Assembly (NCBI GenBank): GCA_963930775.1
Contig: OZ005694.1
Coordinates: 5,139,054-5,203,053, forward strand
Direction of reading: 5' to 3'
DNA from: Cliona cf. orientalis
Taxonomy: Eukaryota; Porifera; Demospongiae; Clionaida; Clionaidae
DNA length: 64,000 nt
The notes beneath the pieces are model-generated. The model ran no database searches. It saw nothing but the letters and a program-made list of their open reading frames with translations, and was not told where the DNA came from. The translations under genes and the position numbers were made by a program. Of this stretch, positions 52,781 through 64,000 are shown one piece after another (position 1 is the stretch's first letter; every line of letters begins with the position of its first letter).

Positions 52781-55700
52781 TCATGTTTTAAAGATGCCAT
52801 TTCGTCCAGCGTCATTATAGGTAACTATAATGGCTACCTTTTCAGAAGTGCTGTGACTCAAGCTGCTGACGGCAATTGTGGTAAATTTCTTTGAGCAGTG
52901 GCCTCCATACTGCTCCACCCTCAGAGCATCCAGTGTCTCTCTGAAGAAATCCATCCTACATGTTACATGATCAGGCTTCAGGTAATAAGTGTGCATCAGT
53001 ATCGTTACGTTGAAGTGTACCCACTAACGCAGATAAAGCTTATACCCTAATACACGCTTGATTATGGTGGCCGAGAGGGACACTGCCGCGGCGGCCCAAG
53101 CCGAGTTGGGGCCGCCCGAAAGCCACCGTTGGCCGCCAAAGAGCCGCCCATCGGCTGCGGCTGGCCACCGCGGCTTGGCCGTACCCGCCAAAAACTTTAA
53201 AATCGTTATTTAGTTCACGAAAGGTTAACTGGACAACGTTAGGTGTGGTCTAGATCGTTGAGTTTACTCGTGAATTCACCCCTCCGCGTATTTGTCAGAA
53301 AACAACTAAACGCTGTGGTGGGAGTATCGAGAGGGAAAGGGCTTTTGTGACGTATACCACCCTTTCTTTATCAGTGGTGATCGTTCTCATGCTTAGCAGA
53401 GATTGAAAGCGTATGCTTAAACGTTGTGGTGGGCGTGGTCTGGTAAGTTAGTGCGCATGGGCAGAAAGCACGCGGTTGGTAGGCGTGACCAACAAGCATT
53501 TTAGCCCCTGTAGCCAGTATCAATCGAATCCAAACGAGGCCGAGTTCGTTTCTTTGTTGTATTTTATCGCCGTTATAACCCACCGTGCCCAGATGCCTAT
53601 GCTTATTGTGCGGACGATGACAAAGACAGACCTACAAACTGGCCGCTTGGGCATGCGTGCGGGATAATAGTCTAGTTAACCATTCGTAAGCTAGAGAATC
53701 AATTTTCAAACAGATTGGCGGGTGCAGCTGAGCCGCGGCGGCCAGCCGCAGCCGATGGGCGGCCATTTGGCGGCCAACGGCGGCTTTCGGGCGGCCCACA
53801 GCGGCCTTGGCCGCCACGGCAGTGTCCTTCTCGGCCACCGTACTTGATATCTGCCAGCTTAAAAATTTGATAGTAATAATAATATTATTATTGTATACTT
53901 TAAGTGATATCAGGAGCACATGAAGAGAAGCAGCGTACATCTAGAATTATCGAAAAAATTAATAAAGTAAATTGTATCACTATCTTGTGATAGCCTCGCT
54001 AAAAGTGAGTAAATCTAACTACACCTAGGGATAATTGTAGTGGGTGCTATACTATACCAAGAATAGCATAATGTGCCATATGAACACTGTAACCACAAGT
54101 TATTTGTAAAATGTTCTAAAACTTCCATATGTGGCAGTTTTCTAACTTACCAACAATAACATATTGTGGTGATTCCTGCTGCTCCCATTACTAGTCATAT
54201 CATTTGGATTACGGAACTTTAGTCAAAATGTTTCTACCTGCTATGCATTAGCAGGAATGAAAATCTGCCAGTGTTACTTCATTTTTCAATACTACCACTA
54301 TATATATACATGTAATATATGACTTATACGCTCCTTTTCTCCATGTGCTCTTGGTGCTATACATGATACTGGACAAGCGCCCATTCCTGGGTATGCACCC
54401 ATGTACCGTATTTCAAGGGGTCACTGTTGCATCTTCTGTACAAACGTACGGGATATTGATCCCAGGTAAGTGCCCATTTGGGCCAAATTTGCAAATTATG
54501 TTTAAGCGCCCATGGGCGCTTACCCGGGACACCACAGTATTAATGATTCCATGGGTATGAAGTTGCCAATTTGGGACTAAGATGCTGGCACATTATTCCT
54601 ATATTAAAGCATTGTATAGCACATTTAATTTATTATTATCGCCTGTAAATATTGTACATGCATGCACATAGGTACATTGTTTATAGTCTACTAACAAAGG
54701 AGTATCCAAACATGGTAAGATAATCATGACACACATAATTATTTAGAATCAAGAATACTCACTTTAGTTGCACTTTGTACTCTGGAGGTAGCTTTCTGAC
54801 GAGTTCGAGAAAGATGCTGAATTCATTATCAAGAACACGAACATCCTCCGAGTTTCTTACAAGAACTGTATAATAGTATAATGAGGTACTATTGTAGTAA
54901 TGATACAAGAGAAAAATAACGTGAAACAGGAAGAATTTGAGGGATTCAACAGATAATTGAATATGCCCAAAACAAACACCCACATGATAGTAAAATGCAT
55001 GATAAGTTTGATTGTGCACATCAGCGAAAAGTACATACAAAACTTTAAGATGGCTTATCTGCGAAAATTGAACACACCATAGCATGATAATAGTAGTTGA
55101 ACACTGCATGTACATATCTTGCAATAACTTTTTGATCCCAATGAAAGCACGTGTACACTCTTACCTACACACATACTCAGCAACTCAATGCACAACAGAC
55201 ACCAAATAATATTATAGTATGACACTCATATATAAACCGTCATTTGACATTATTGTATATTATACAATACACATATTATTAACCTCTTAGTTCCTTCTCC
55301 ATCTCTTCTAATGCCTTTTTGTGATTAGCTTCCTCCTAATGTAACAATACACACGAGCGGGATAATTAACAATTATAGCTACTAATGATAAGAATTGTTG
55401 ATGATCTAAATGAAGTTAGGAGAACAACACTGTACCTTTTTGAGAACAGAGCTGTTAACCTCTGGAGCAGCGGGGAATACAATCAGCACCACTGTCGTAT
55501 CATCAGGAATATTGTCGTACTGTGGACAAGTATGTGCATGTATGTGACATGTGCATGTGCATGGATACATACACAATATCACCGGCACTAATGCCAGCAC
55601 TACATGAATCTACCCTTTTCAGAATTAAACACACACATACATACATGCACACCCAAATCTGTTGGTTAAAACTGCTCTTAGTGCAATGCTGTTAAACATA

Positions 55701-57314
55701 AACCAGACAGTATTAATTAATATCTTCATAATCAGTGTAGGCCTAGTACGTGCGTACAATTAAGATAGATAGCTTAATCACACATTATTAGACTAGTAGT
55801 TTCAAATTCAGAAGTGTAAAAGGAACTGCATAATTTTGTATGCATCATGGTGAAATACATGTAGATGTTTAGAAAACAACCTGTCCTTTATCCTTATAAC
55901 ACAATAGAATCAGAAAGGCTAGTGGAAGGTGCATGCACGGAGACCTGCCTATTGTTTGAAATCACATAGGATAAACTAGCTAGAGGCTAAGAGAATATAA
56001 TTTTGTAAATTCATGATAGTGTTTTTATGAAGTTGACTTGATGCAAACCTTGTATCAAGCAAGTCAACTTCATCACAGACTATCATGTAGTTAAGAATCA
56101 CATGTTGGTCAAAAATTGATCATATTATTAAGTATATGTGCACATAATCTTATTGTGTAATGAATTAATATGAAAGTTGAAATAATTATTGTACACCCTT
56201 TATCAGTCTGACCTCGATCAGGTGTGTTATCATTTCATGGGAATAATCTACTGGGACTAGTTATCAGGTGAATAAGTTACAGTATTAAAAAGTGAGTGTG
56301 TATATCTCAGTCTTTATCATGTTTAGAAATAAAGCAGCTTCAAAATCCGTTTTCAACAGAAACTTGATTAATAGAGTCTAAGTGCTAACATGCTAATAGT
56401 GAAAATCAGTCATTTTGAGTAAATCACTGATAATATTATCTACTACAAACCCACACTAATTAATTATTATTAATATCTGCTACAAACCCACACTACGTAA
56501 TAGGCCTGGGCCAAATATTCGTGCATAATTATTTTTTTTGAATAATAGGCAGCTTCTTGAAGAAGTTGAATAATGGGCTTTTCAACTGCTCAAGGAAGCT
56601 AGTGTGCATACACATTGTGTGCTTAAAATAGAAAACTTTGTGTCATGTGACATGAATCTGGAGGAAGCACTTGACAATGAGCAAACAGCTCAAATAACTA
56701 GTCATCGATCATTAATTTTTTGGGACTCGGTGCTAATTCCTTTAGCCTCAGAACTTACAATAAAGAGAAGATTTTCATGTAATCCAGCACTTCTTGGCCA
56801 AAATATATATGTACATTCTGGTCATATTCATGTTTCATTTGCATTTTTTTCAGCTTTTTTTTTAAATAATAGGTACTTTTGTCTTGAATAATGGGGTAGA
56901 TAAGTGAAGAATAATTATTTGAATAATGGGCAAATTTAAAGGAATATTTGGCCCAGGCTTACTACTTAAAATACACAACTTCATTAAAAATGTGATACAA
57001 CTTCGAAGTGGTTTTCCCAGTAAAGCATGTAGCATGGAGGTCATGGATGGATGTGGAACCCTCACCCTTGTACAAGGCTCTGGCATAACATGAGCTCAGC
57101 ACCTCACTAATAAACTGGCAGCTACTATCAATAACAAACTCACACTGGCCTCAGAGCTTCACTCCATTTCTCATCACTACTTGGCCTAAAGCAGCATTCT
57201 TTGTCAGCCAACAAACTTCAAAAATGTTGCTAATTAGAGGACGTGGCCTTAAAGAATATGTCGCATTTTGATTAAGTATCGAGTCCTTGCTGTATCACTA
57301 CCTGTAGCCCCCCC

Positions 57315-57364
<50 letters not shown>

Positions 57365-59085
57365 CTCTCCCCTTCACCCTCTAACTACTTTCAAGTCCAC
57401 GATAAGTACTTTAATTTTTTTTTAGTCTACACATGCACAGATAAAGTTTATCACTATACCTGTATAGTCTAGAGTTATTGATGCACTATGCCAAATCTCC
57501 ATGCAGCTACACACTGATGTTGATATACATTGTGAATGCTTAGCCAAAGTCAAAGCTGCTGCTTCTAATGACAACAAAATTGGATGATTGTGTATGAGTA
57601 TGATGCTTATAGAACTCACTGACACGGCATCTTTGCCACAGTATAAACTACCGTATAGCGCCTTAATTTCGCGGAGCTTTAATTTCGCGGATAGCTCTCT
57701 ACAAAGTTTTCGTTGAATAAATTTCGCGGTTCCGGCCTGGTATGGGCGCGCGCTCGTGGGCATTGGAAATTTTCATTGAATAATTTTCGCGGAAGCCGTT
57801 GTATCCGCGAAAACAGCGAAAATTAAGTCCCACGAAATTTAAGCGCTATACGGTAATAATTCATGCTCTTAAGCTATTGTGGCTGATCCATAAACAAACT
57901 ACTGTGTATACATTTGGTTTGAGGTCATGCATTTAGATGCAGCTGATTTGTATACATAATCAGATGCCACTTGCCAATGCAATGTAATGTATACATTCTA
58001 TGTTATTTTAGAGTATGCACCACGCCACATGTACTTACCGAGTAGTAGGCTGTTAGGATCAAGTCTCGGCAAATGCCCGCCAGGTCAGTCGTGCACTGCA
58101 GCTGCTTCAGAACGAATTTCATCACCTGCTCACTCGAGAGAGATTTATAAATACCGTCCGAAGCTAGCAAGAGGAACTGATCAGTTTGATAATCACGCTG
58201 TACCACGTGGATGTCTGGAATAGGGGAAACCATGTACTCTTCAGGTGGCTTATCGGTTGGTATCTTGAAGGCGAAATCTGCTAGCGCCCTCGAAATTGAA
58301 AAATCACAATTCCCGTCGATATCTGGGTCCATGATGATCGTATGTTTGTTAGGGTTCGTGTGCACCCTCCCTCCTGCGGCCTTGACCCTCTTGGCCTCAT
58401 CTTCCACAGCAGGACTGTGGTCCTTGGTCTCAAAGTGGAGCTCGTTGCTTCTACAGAGGATCGTCCGAGAGTCGCCAAGGTTGGCAAATATGATATCCTC
58501 ATCAGAGATGAAGACGGTGGTGGCTGTCGTTCCACTGTACTGCAGTGGGGATTGGCTGGATCCAGATGGTATGTGGGACGGTGTGGTACTACCAGGCACA
58601 GGTTGATACAACACTCGCTCATCACGGAGTTGTTGATCGAACTTGACAAATGTCTTGTGGATACCAGATCTCATCAGGTCAGTGGTGATATGCTTGGCTG
58701 TACGGATCGCCTTTCGTCCGTACATGCTCCCCAGGAATGTCTCGGCACAGAGCGAAGAGACGCAGTGGCCTCGCAATCCATGGCCGTCGTACACGGCAAA
58801 AGACGCGCTGGGCTCCCTCGACGAGCCGACGGCATAGTTGGGTACGCACTGGTAGTCGTCTTGCATGTGTTTACGAAAGCCTTGCATTGCATAGGCTGCG
58901 TATTTGAGGTTACATTGGCTCCAACCGCTCTCTGACTTCTCAAACTTTTGTGCGTACATTTTCTCCGTTAGCGAGAGACCCTCGCCGAAAGGTGGGGCCT
59001 CAGGGATGTACCGAGGGATCCTGTTCACCCACGGGTTGCTATTAGCGCTCTTGAAATAAACACTTCGCTTCTTTACCAAGGCCAT
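52781..59085 (-). CDS. PPM/PP2C-type protein phosphatase (five exons)
   Basis: Exons 59085-58039, 55519-55436, 55335-55284, 54865-54763 and 52955-52781 (phases 0, 0, 1, 2), about 486 aa. Exon 1 carries most of the PP2C fold: MQDDY near residue 74-78, FAVYDGHG near 96-103, SGTTATTVFI near 184, NLGDSR, DHSP, SRALADFAFK and LLLASDGI. Exon 2 completes it with YDNIPDDTTVVLIVF, the DN(x)T strand with the last metal-binding Asp. The metal-binding Asp residues are kept, although ASDGIYKSL lacks the usual WD. It is therefore probably an active Ser/Thr phosphatase rather than a TAB1-like pseudophosphatase. Exons 3-4 add a short coiled coil (HKKALEEMEKEL) and LELVRKLPPEYK. Exon 5 is supported by phase and a poly(A) signal. 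It lies head-to-tail after the adaptor gene, with about 320 bp between. Confidence 0.75.
53066..53842. mobile_element. GC-rich element with long terminal inverted repeats
   Basis: The ends begin ggtggccgaga(g/a)ggacact. Arms of about 115 bp are composed of ggcggcc-type words, at 53066-53185 and 53728-53842. The interior of about 540 bp has no recognised gene. It lies in the phosphatase intron upstream of exon 5. Confidence 0.8.
54363..54541. mobile_element. small element, GCGCCCA/GGGTAAGC motif, copy 2
   Basis: Related to 33690-33862. The left end caagcgcccattcctgggta is echoed inverted at the right as gcgcttacccgggacac. Confidence 0.6.
56501..56961. mobile_element. hAT-like non-autonomous element
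   Basis: Ends TAGGCCTGGGCCAAATATTC and GAATATTTGGCCCAGGCTTA. The flanking 8-mers ctacgtaa and ctacttaa form a target duplication with one change. An 8-bp duplication fits hAT. It contains a 95-codon plus-strand open frame (56604-56891) of unknown meaning, and repeated gaataatgggc/gaataatagg motifs. Confidence 0.75.
57313..57362. repeat. CT microsatellite
   Basis: About 23 uninterrupted CT repeats in the phosphatase intron. Confidence 0.95.
57651..57853. mobile_element. CCGTA MITE, TTTCGCGG family
   Basis: Ends CCGTATAGCGCCTTAATTTCG and CGAAATTTAAGCGCTATACGG, flanked by TA. The motif aatttcgcgg occurs about six times over both strands. Confidence 0.9.
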
Positions 59086-59404
59086 GGCTGGCTCGAGCGG
59101 CTATATGATGTGGTCTTTCAAGTGGCCAGGCTGTGGTATTCACCCCAAACAAGCCCCACCCTCTTAAATAAATTCATGAATGCAGCTAACTATAGGATGT
59201 CCAAATAGTGCTTATTGCTAAAAATAGTAACTTGAAAAGGGGGCAACATTACTCAGAAATATAAACAGTGAAAGCTCAACACAGACAATCAAATATCAAA
59301 TGATAGAGCACCTACCACATCTTGTAAAAAACACAAACACACAAATTTAATTATTGTACAGTATATGCACACTGATAATATAATTACAGGGATCATTTAC
59401 ATTT

Positions 59405-62400
59405 TCAGTCATCATCAGATTCTGTTCCAGTGCAAGTGCTAACATGCTTCTTAAACTTCTGGATCTCACCGATTCGAAACTTCCTCCTGCACATTGGGCA
59501 GACGAGATTGGGGTCAAAAGGTCGCTGGACATCGGTCTTGACGCCCCGTCTTCCTCCACTGACTTCCTGAATGACTTGAGCAGCTTGTTGGTGAATCTCA
59601 TCATCCAGCTCCTTCTGCAGGGGATTCTCATACTGAGCCGTACTGTCTTCGAGCTGCCTCTTGTCCTCGACTTCATGATAACGCGAGTCAGCTCTTTGTT
59701 GAGGTATCTGATCGCCTCCAGATGAATCGGAAACACTGAGTCGACCCTGTTGGTTGTATGGTTGATCATTACATTGAGCACCAACCGGCTGATCCTGCTG
59801 TATCGGCTTGGGGGTGGCTTGAGCCTGATGGGATTGAGGAGTCAGTGGTTGAGGTAGTGGAGCGACGTGTAGCGGGTTGTAGACTAGTGGCGGAGCATGA
59901 TGATCTGCAGCCTGGAGGTTAGGAGCTAGCACCTTCTCCTGCTGATCTGGTCTTATCTGCTGTGGTGCAGCAGACTCCTGCTCTGGCGGCGAAAACCCAA
60001 GGTTTACTGGGTGCTGTTTTTGTGGGTGCAGTGCTCCTCCTTGAGAGTATGGATTGGGACCGTCAGCATCCACTTCATCGGCCATGAGGTGGATGGTTCG
60101 GGGCGCTAGCTGAGACTGCTTCTGACCAGTGAGGGGAGAGACAGGCTGATGAACATAGGGCTCCCCGTGAAGTGCTTCATCAGCATAAAGTGGCTGCCCG
60201 GGAAGATTCATGTCCACAGGCTTAGGCTGAAAATCATACAGCATGGTAATAAAGATTGATTGCAAAAAATTAGCAGAGAAACTTACCCCGTATGGTGCAA
60301 TAGTGCGTGGGACTGCAGACTCCGAAATTCTTCTTCTGAGCTGTTCATTTTCTCTTTCTAGCATTTCAATTCGATCTCGATGACGAGAATTCTCCTCTGA
60401 ATAATACTGCAAAAGAAATTTGTGATAAGCAATGGGAGCATGATAATGCAGGTATATGAGATGTACATGTATGAAGGGATCCGGGGCATACACCCCAAAT
60501 CCAGTACAACCCCCCCCCCCCCAACAAATTTCTTTTTGTTACAAGTATGTTTAGTGTCACAATCATGGGATAATGTGGCTAGCATGCATGATCACCTATT
60601 AACAGTACATGCTCACAAAACAGTTCATGCACAAACAGTATCCTGAAGATTGCCCACTAGTACCGTGCGCATGCGCAGATGGAAGCAGTTGCAGAGGCCA
60701 CACCCCTTGGCAAGCAAGCGCAAAGCAGCTCCAACTAAGTGTGCAATGGCAACATTCTCGCTCTGCTCGAACATTGCTACCGGACTACTGACAGGTATGA
60801 ATAGACCTCGCCTCTCGCTTCGCTCGAGGCTCGGTGGCTAGCGCCAGCGCCTGCTTAGCAGGCCTTTCGAAACGCGCGGCGCTTTCGCGCCTATCGTTCG
60901 ACAACGCGTCTCTAGCTGTAGCTATGGCCCGAGGCATTAAGGCCACTCTTCTTTGTGCACACGGCCCTACAGTTCTGACCAATCCTGAGCCTTGTAGTGC
61001 TGCTCGTTCATAGCAACCGGGCGCATCCAAGACGCGTATCCATGCCCTCATGTAATGACACGGACTATATAAGAAAAATGACCGTCTGAAAAATATTTTT
61101 CATTGTATATAATATAACAAGGCACCTGAGAATAATAATTTGGACCACAAAGTTTTGCTTGCTTTGCAGCTTGTCATCTATTGGAGGGGGGATCTCGTCT
61201 CCCTACAGGGGGGATTCCAGGATCTCCCCGTCCTCCAAATGCAATATTGAGTACCCTCCCCCATAAGGTGTACATGTATAATTATGTACATGTAGTCTGC
61301 AGGCTCACCCATTTTTGCTGTCACACAAAGTGGGCAATAAAGAACTGGAGTTGGGGGGGCGGGGGGGGGGGGGGGGGGGACAAAGCTAGCTTGGTAACCA
61401 TGCATGCACCAACCTGAATATCATGTTGTGCTGTCTTGTAGAGATCTTCCAATTTGGATTGCTTAATTCCAGCTGCACCAGTAGGGCTGGCCATCTTGCC
61501 CGAACTTCTATTCCTGCTCTGTTCAAGCTGGATCAAACACACATCAGCAACAATTAAACCCCAGGTATAGTGTCCATGATGCATGTATACCTTAGGATGG
61601 GTTTTGATTGCATATAGTTTAATGACTGTGAGTTAGGCTCATCAAGCCTAATTGCGATTCTAATGATTGCGATAGTGGACCCCATACCGTATGATAGTAA
61701 TACGCTCATGGAGACTTCACAATTCTTTTGATTGTGAGCTTCAGAAAAACTTGCAATTCTCAATCATTAGAATCTCGCAATCATGACCCAACCTATGGTA
61801 TAGCACAATATTTATGAATGTCCATTACTAGCTCTTACCTCCCTCTTGAGACGATCATTCTCTTTGGCATACTGTTTCACCTGGCTGGCCTTTGCCTGGA
61901 TTTCCTGCCTTAGATTCTCGTTAACTTCCTCGACGGACAAGAGAGATTGTTGGTGCTGCACCAGTTGACTGCTGAGTACCTGGTAGTTGTGCTTCAGATC
62001 CTGGTGTTCTCGGTGATAGACTTCCCTTTCTACGTCAATCTGGCCCTTCACGCGAGCACCTTTCTTTTCCAACTCTGCCATTCTGCTGTGGGCCTCAGCT
62101 CTGTCTTGCCTTTCTTGGTCAAAATCAGCCTTGTACACAGCAACCTGAAAGCAATTCAAGAAGTTGATTTAGTTTACACATTATCATAAATCACGAATAT
62201 TTTGTTGCCAAAAATAATATTTTCGGACAGCCTAGCTTATTATGCAAAACTTAAACATGTGAAAACACATGCACAATATTAATGATAATGCGATCATACA
62301 GGGTTGTTTATCTGAAAAATAATTAATTATCACACGAAATATTTTAGACACAAAATGTTTGTGATTTAAGGTATGTGTAATATGTTACGGTAACAAAGTT

Positions 62401-63399
62401 ACCTGTGCATTTAGAGCAGCTACTTCATCCTGCAGTTGTTCTTTCATCTGTGTTTCCCGTTCTAGATTTTGCTTAGCATCTGTCAGCTCCTTATGCATCT
62501 CACCACATTCCTCCTGCAATCAGAGAACCAAGGTCATACCCATACAATTTCCATGTCCTGAGCTAATACACCAATCCAAAATTTAATGTACATGTATGCT
62601 ATTGGCATACAAAAAGTGCACTTAATCAGGACAAATGAACATAATCAATTCATAATGTACAGCAAATGCATAACTTCACTATCATTCGAGTTTATGAGCA
62701 TGATGATCCTTACCTATGTCATTAAGTTCAAGCAGCACATGGTAAGACTAGGTACGGTTGAAGATCGTGGCCGATAAAACACGTACATAGTTCGTAGTAC
62801 TCATGGCCATTATCAAGTTCTCAGCAGGCACTTGTAGCACACTATCTATGGCAATTTTAGAGCTAACTAACAATGCATGACCCTCACAATGAGCTACATG
62901 TAACAAACAGTGTCTACTATAATTCTATTATCCAAATCACACATGATTATCTGTTCATGGATCATAACCCATTGTTTAACCACAACAGCCAATGAATATT
63001 GATAGTCATGGCCCACCTGCCACGCCACACTATAGAAACAGAGATTCTGTCTGCAATAATATTCATATCCTACTAGTCACTGCCGACATAATGTCACTGC
63101 TGCTACTATGGCAATATTCTCATGTTCTTCTCACAATAGAGTCACTGAAATCATATGACAGCCTTTTAGCTAATGACCTCAACTCAATGGGAGCATGTGA
63201 TTATAGCGGTCATGTACCGTGCGACCACGCAACACAAAGTGCACGCATGCAGCACAGGTGCAGGTGTATGTTATCAAAAGGACTCGTGCACATGTACTGT
63301 AATGTCCTATTATAGGCGAGTGCCCCCCACTCCCATTATATAATGTCATGTACATGTACATGTAAATACCTGTATACCATGTTCATTGGATGCTTCCAT
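59405..63399 (-). CDS. NEMO/optineurin-like ubiquitin-binding adaptor (six exons)
   Basis: Exons 63399-63370, 62513-62403, 62144-61839, 61527-61414, 60406-60287 and 60226-59405, all joined in phase 0; 500 aa. Exon 1 encodes only MEASNEHGIQ. Exon 3 opens VAVYKADFDQERQDRAEAH, a clear UBAN motif (NEMO's YKADFxxER, including the Asp needed for ubiquitin binding). It runs on as a leucine-zipper-like coiled coil (QVKQYAKENDRLKRE). Exon 5 adds another coil. Exon 6 is a Pro/Gln-rich linker, then a single zinc finger with Cys470, Cys473, His488 and Cys492 (CPMC...HVSTC), the C2HC/C2H2 arrangement found at the C-termini of NEMO and optineurin. Probable role: linear/K63 ubiquitin-chain sensing in NF-kB or autophagy signalling. 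NEMO versus optineurin cannot be decided here. The start is chosen as the only ATG upstream with a matching donor. Confidence 0.85.
60730..61115. repeat. dispersed repeat, copy in adaptor intron 4
   Basis: Similar to 43100-43470 and 16370-16520. It shares tctcgcttcgctcgaggctcggtgg, split by small changes, with the 43 kb copy, and gtctgaaaaatatttttcattgtata at its right end. Confidence 0.6.
61352..61380. repeat. poly-G tract
   Basis: A run of about 28 bases, almost all G, just downstream of exon 4 in the adaptor gene. It may form a G-quadruplex on the plus strand; the transcript carries poly-C. Confidence 0.8.
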
Positions 63400-64000
63400 C
63401 CTTATACTAAGATTATAGTTGTCTGTGCATGCGTGCGTACAAGCGGGAGGTGACCGGAAGCGATTCGACCCGAGCTAAAAAATGTTCTTTCTCGCCGTCA
63501 CTGGACTTGGGACGCTACAACAGAGAGCCCACTGACACGGCTGGCTATGGCCCCAGCAGCCACTAAAGTGAGCTGCTTCAGAAAAACAGCGGGGCAGAAT
63601 TAGACTGAATTGTACACTTACATATGACGGCCTGGAAAATGCGAAAGGATGACATTCTGGAGTCGATGTTGCCCATCAATGCTTTCCAGAGAGAGGCGAT
63701 TCTATTCTAAGTGTCTTCTCTTGGGACCCCATGCGAGCGAAGCTACAAGACAAGTAACGAATTCTGATTGACAAAGTCACATGATTAGGCAGGATGTGCA
63801 CGTGCGCTAACTTTGTCTCCGCGCATGCGCATAAACACGTAGGTAAGGTCGTCGACCTCACATGCACAATAATAACACAGGGATAAAGGAGTGAGCGAGC
63901 GAAGCGAGCTCACTCCTTTATAATACATGTATATCATATCAGGCTGGAATAAGCACTAAGATGGGTAAAGTATTCTGGGGACGGTGCTACTCATGTATAC
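63400..64000. other. upstream region of the adaptor gene
   Basis: No coding sequence recognised. A foldback at 63885-63922 pairs ataaaggagtgagc with gctcactcctttat. Possible promoter of the adaptor gene; no clear kB site seen. Confidence 0.4.

Noticed and set aside
58342-58935. A 197-codon plus-strand frame opposite the phosphatase
   Set aside because: The minus strand encodes canonical PP2C motifs; the plus frame has none and is a shadow.
58039-59085. Reading the phosphatase as TAB1, the TAK1-binding pseudophosphatase
   Set aside because: The metal-binding and PP2C signature residues (YDGHG, SGTTA, GDSR, SDG, DN) are present; TAB1 lacks several of these. Neighbouring signalling genes alone are not enough.

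Overview
This is eukaryotic DNA from an early-branching animal, most likely a demosponge. That assignment is inferred from short phase-0 introns, AT-rich introns packed with miniature transposons, and animal ubiquitin/NF-kB-pathway protein families. There are no bacterial-style operons, and I saw no tRNA, rRNA or CRISPR array. All convincing genes lie on the minus strand, so each is read from high to low coordinates.

Layout in gene order, right to left. (1) 63399-59405: a six-exon NEMO/optineurin-like adaptor of about 500 aa with a UBAN ubiquitin-binding coiled coil and a C-terminal C2HC zinc finger. (2) 59085-52781: a PPM/PP2C-type protein phosphatase in five exons with a poly(A) signal; a possible alternative last exon lies at 51344-51531. 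(3) 49918-6343: a set of coiled-coil exons, nearly all phase 0, that I assemble into one 43.6-kb gene ('gene B'). It has an N-terminal charged exon, then three cassettes made of a long coiled-coil exon (type I), a short coiled-coil exon (type II) and a UBAN exon, and it ends in an intact protein-kinase domain. The product would be roughly 2,400 aa. (4) 3839 to beyond the left edge: a paralogous gene ('gene A') with the same N-terminal exon and a type I exon.

The main proposal is a natural fusion of NEMO-like ubiquitin-sensing modules, present three times, to a kinase. It sits beside a stand-alone NEMO/optineurin-like gene and a phosphatase. The UBAN exons of gene B and of the stand-alone adaptor begin at the same place and in the same phase relative to the motif, which argues for common descent. 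Genes A and B also share an upstream block with a GTGACGTCC element followed by an NF-kB-like site, about 320 bp before the start codon in both.

The introns and intergenic DNA hold many mobile elements. At least seven miniature element families share CCGTA...TACGG ends and TA target duplications, and comparison of duplicated introns gives direct empty sites. Also present are Harbinger-like (TWA) and hAT-like elements, broken hAT, pogo and Ty3/gypsy coding remnants, several foldback elements, a 62-bp minisatellite and a hammerhead-ribozyme-like motif. The one-gene model for gene B rests on splice-site and phase reasoning only; transcript data would settle it.
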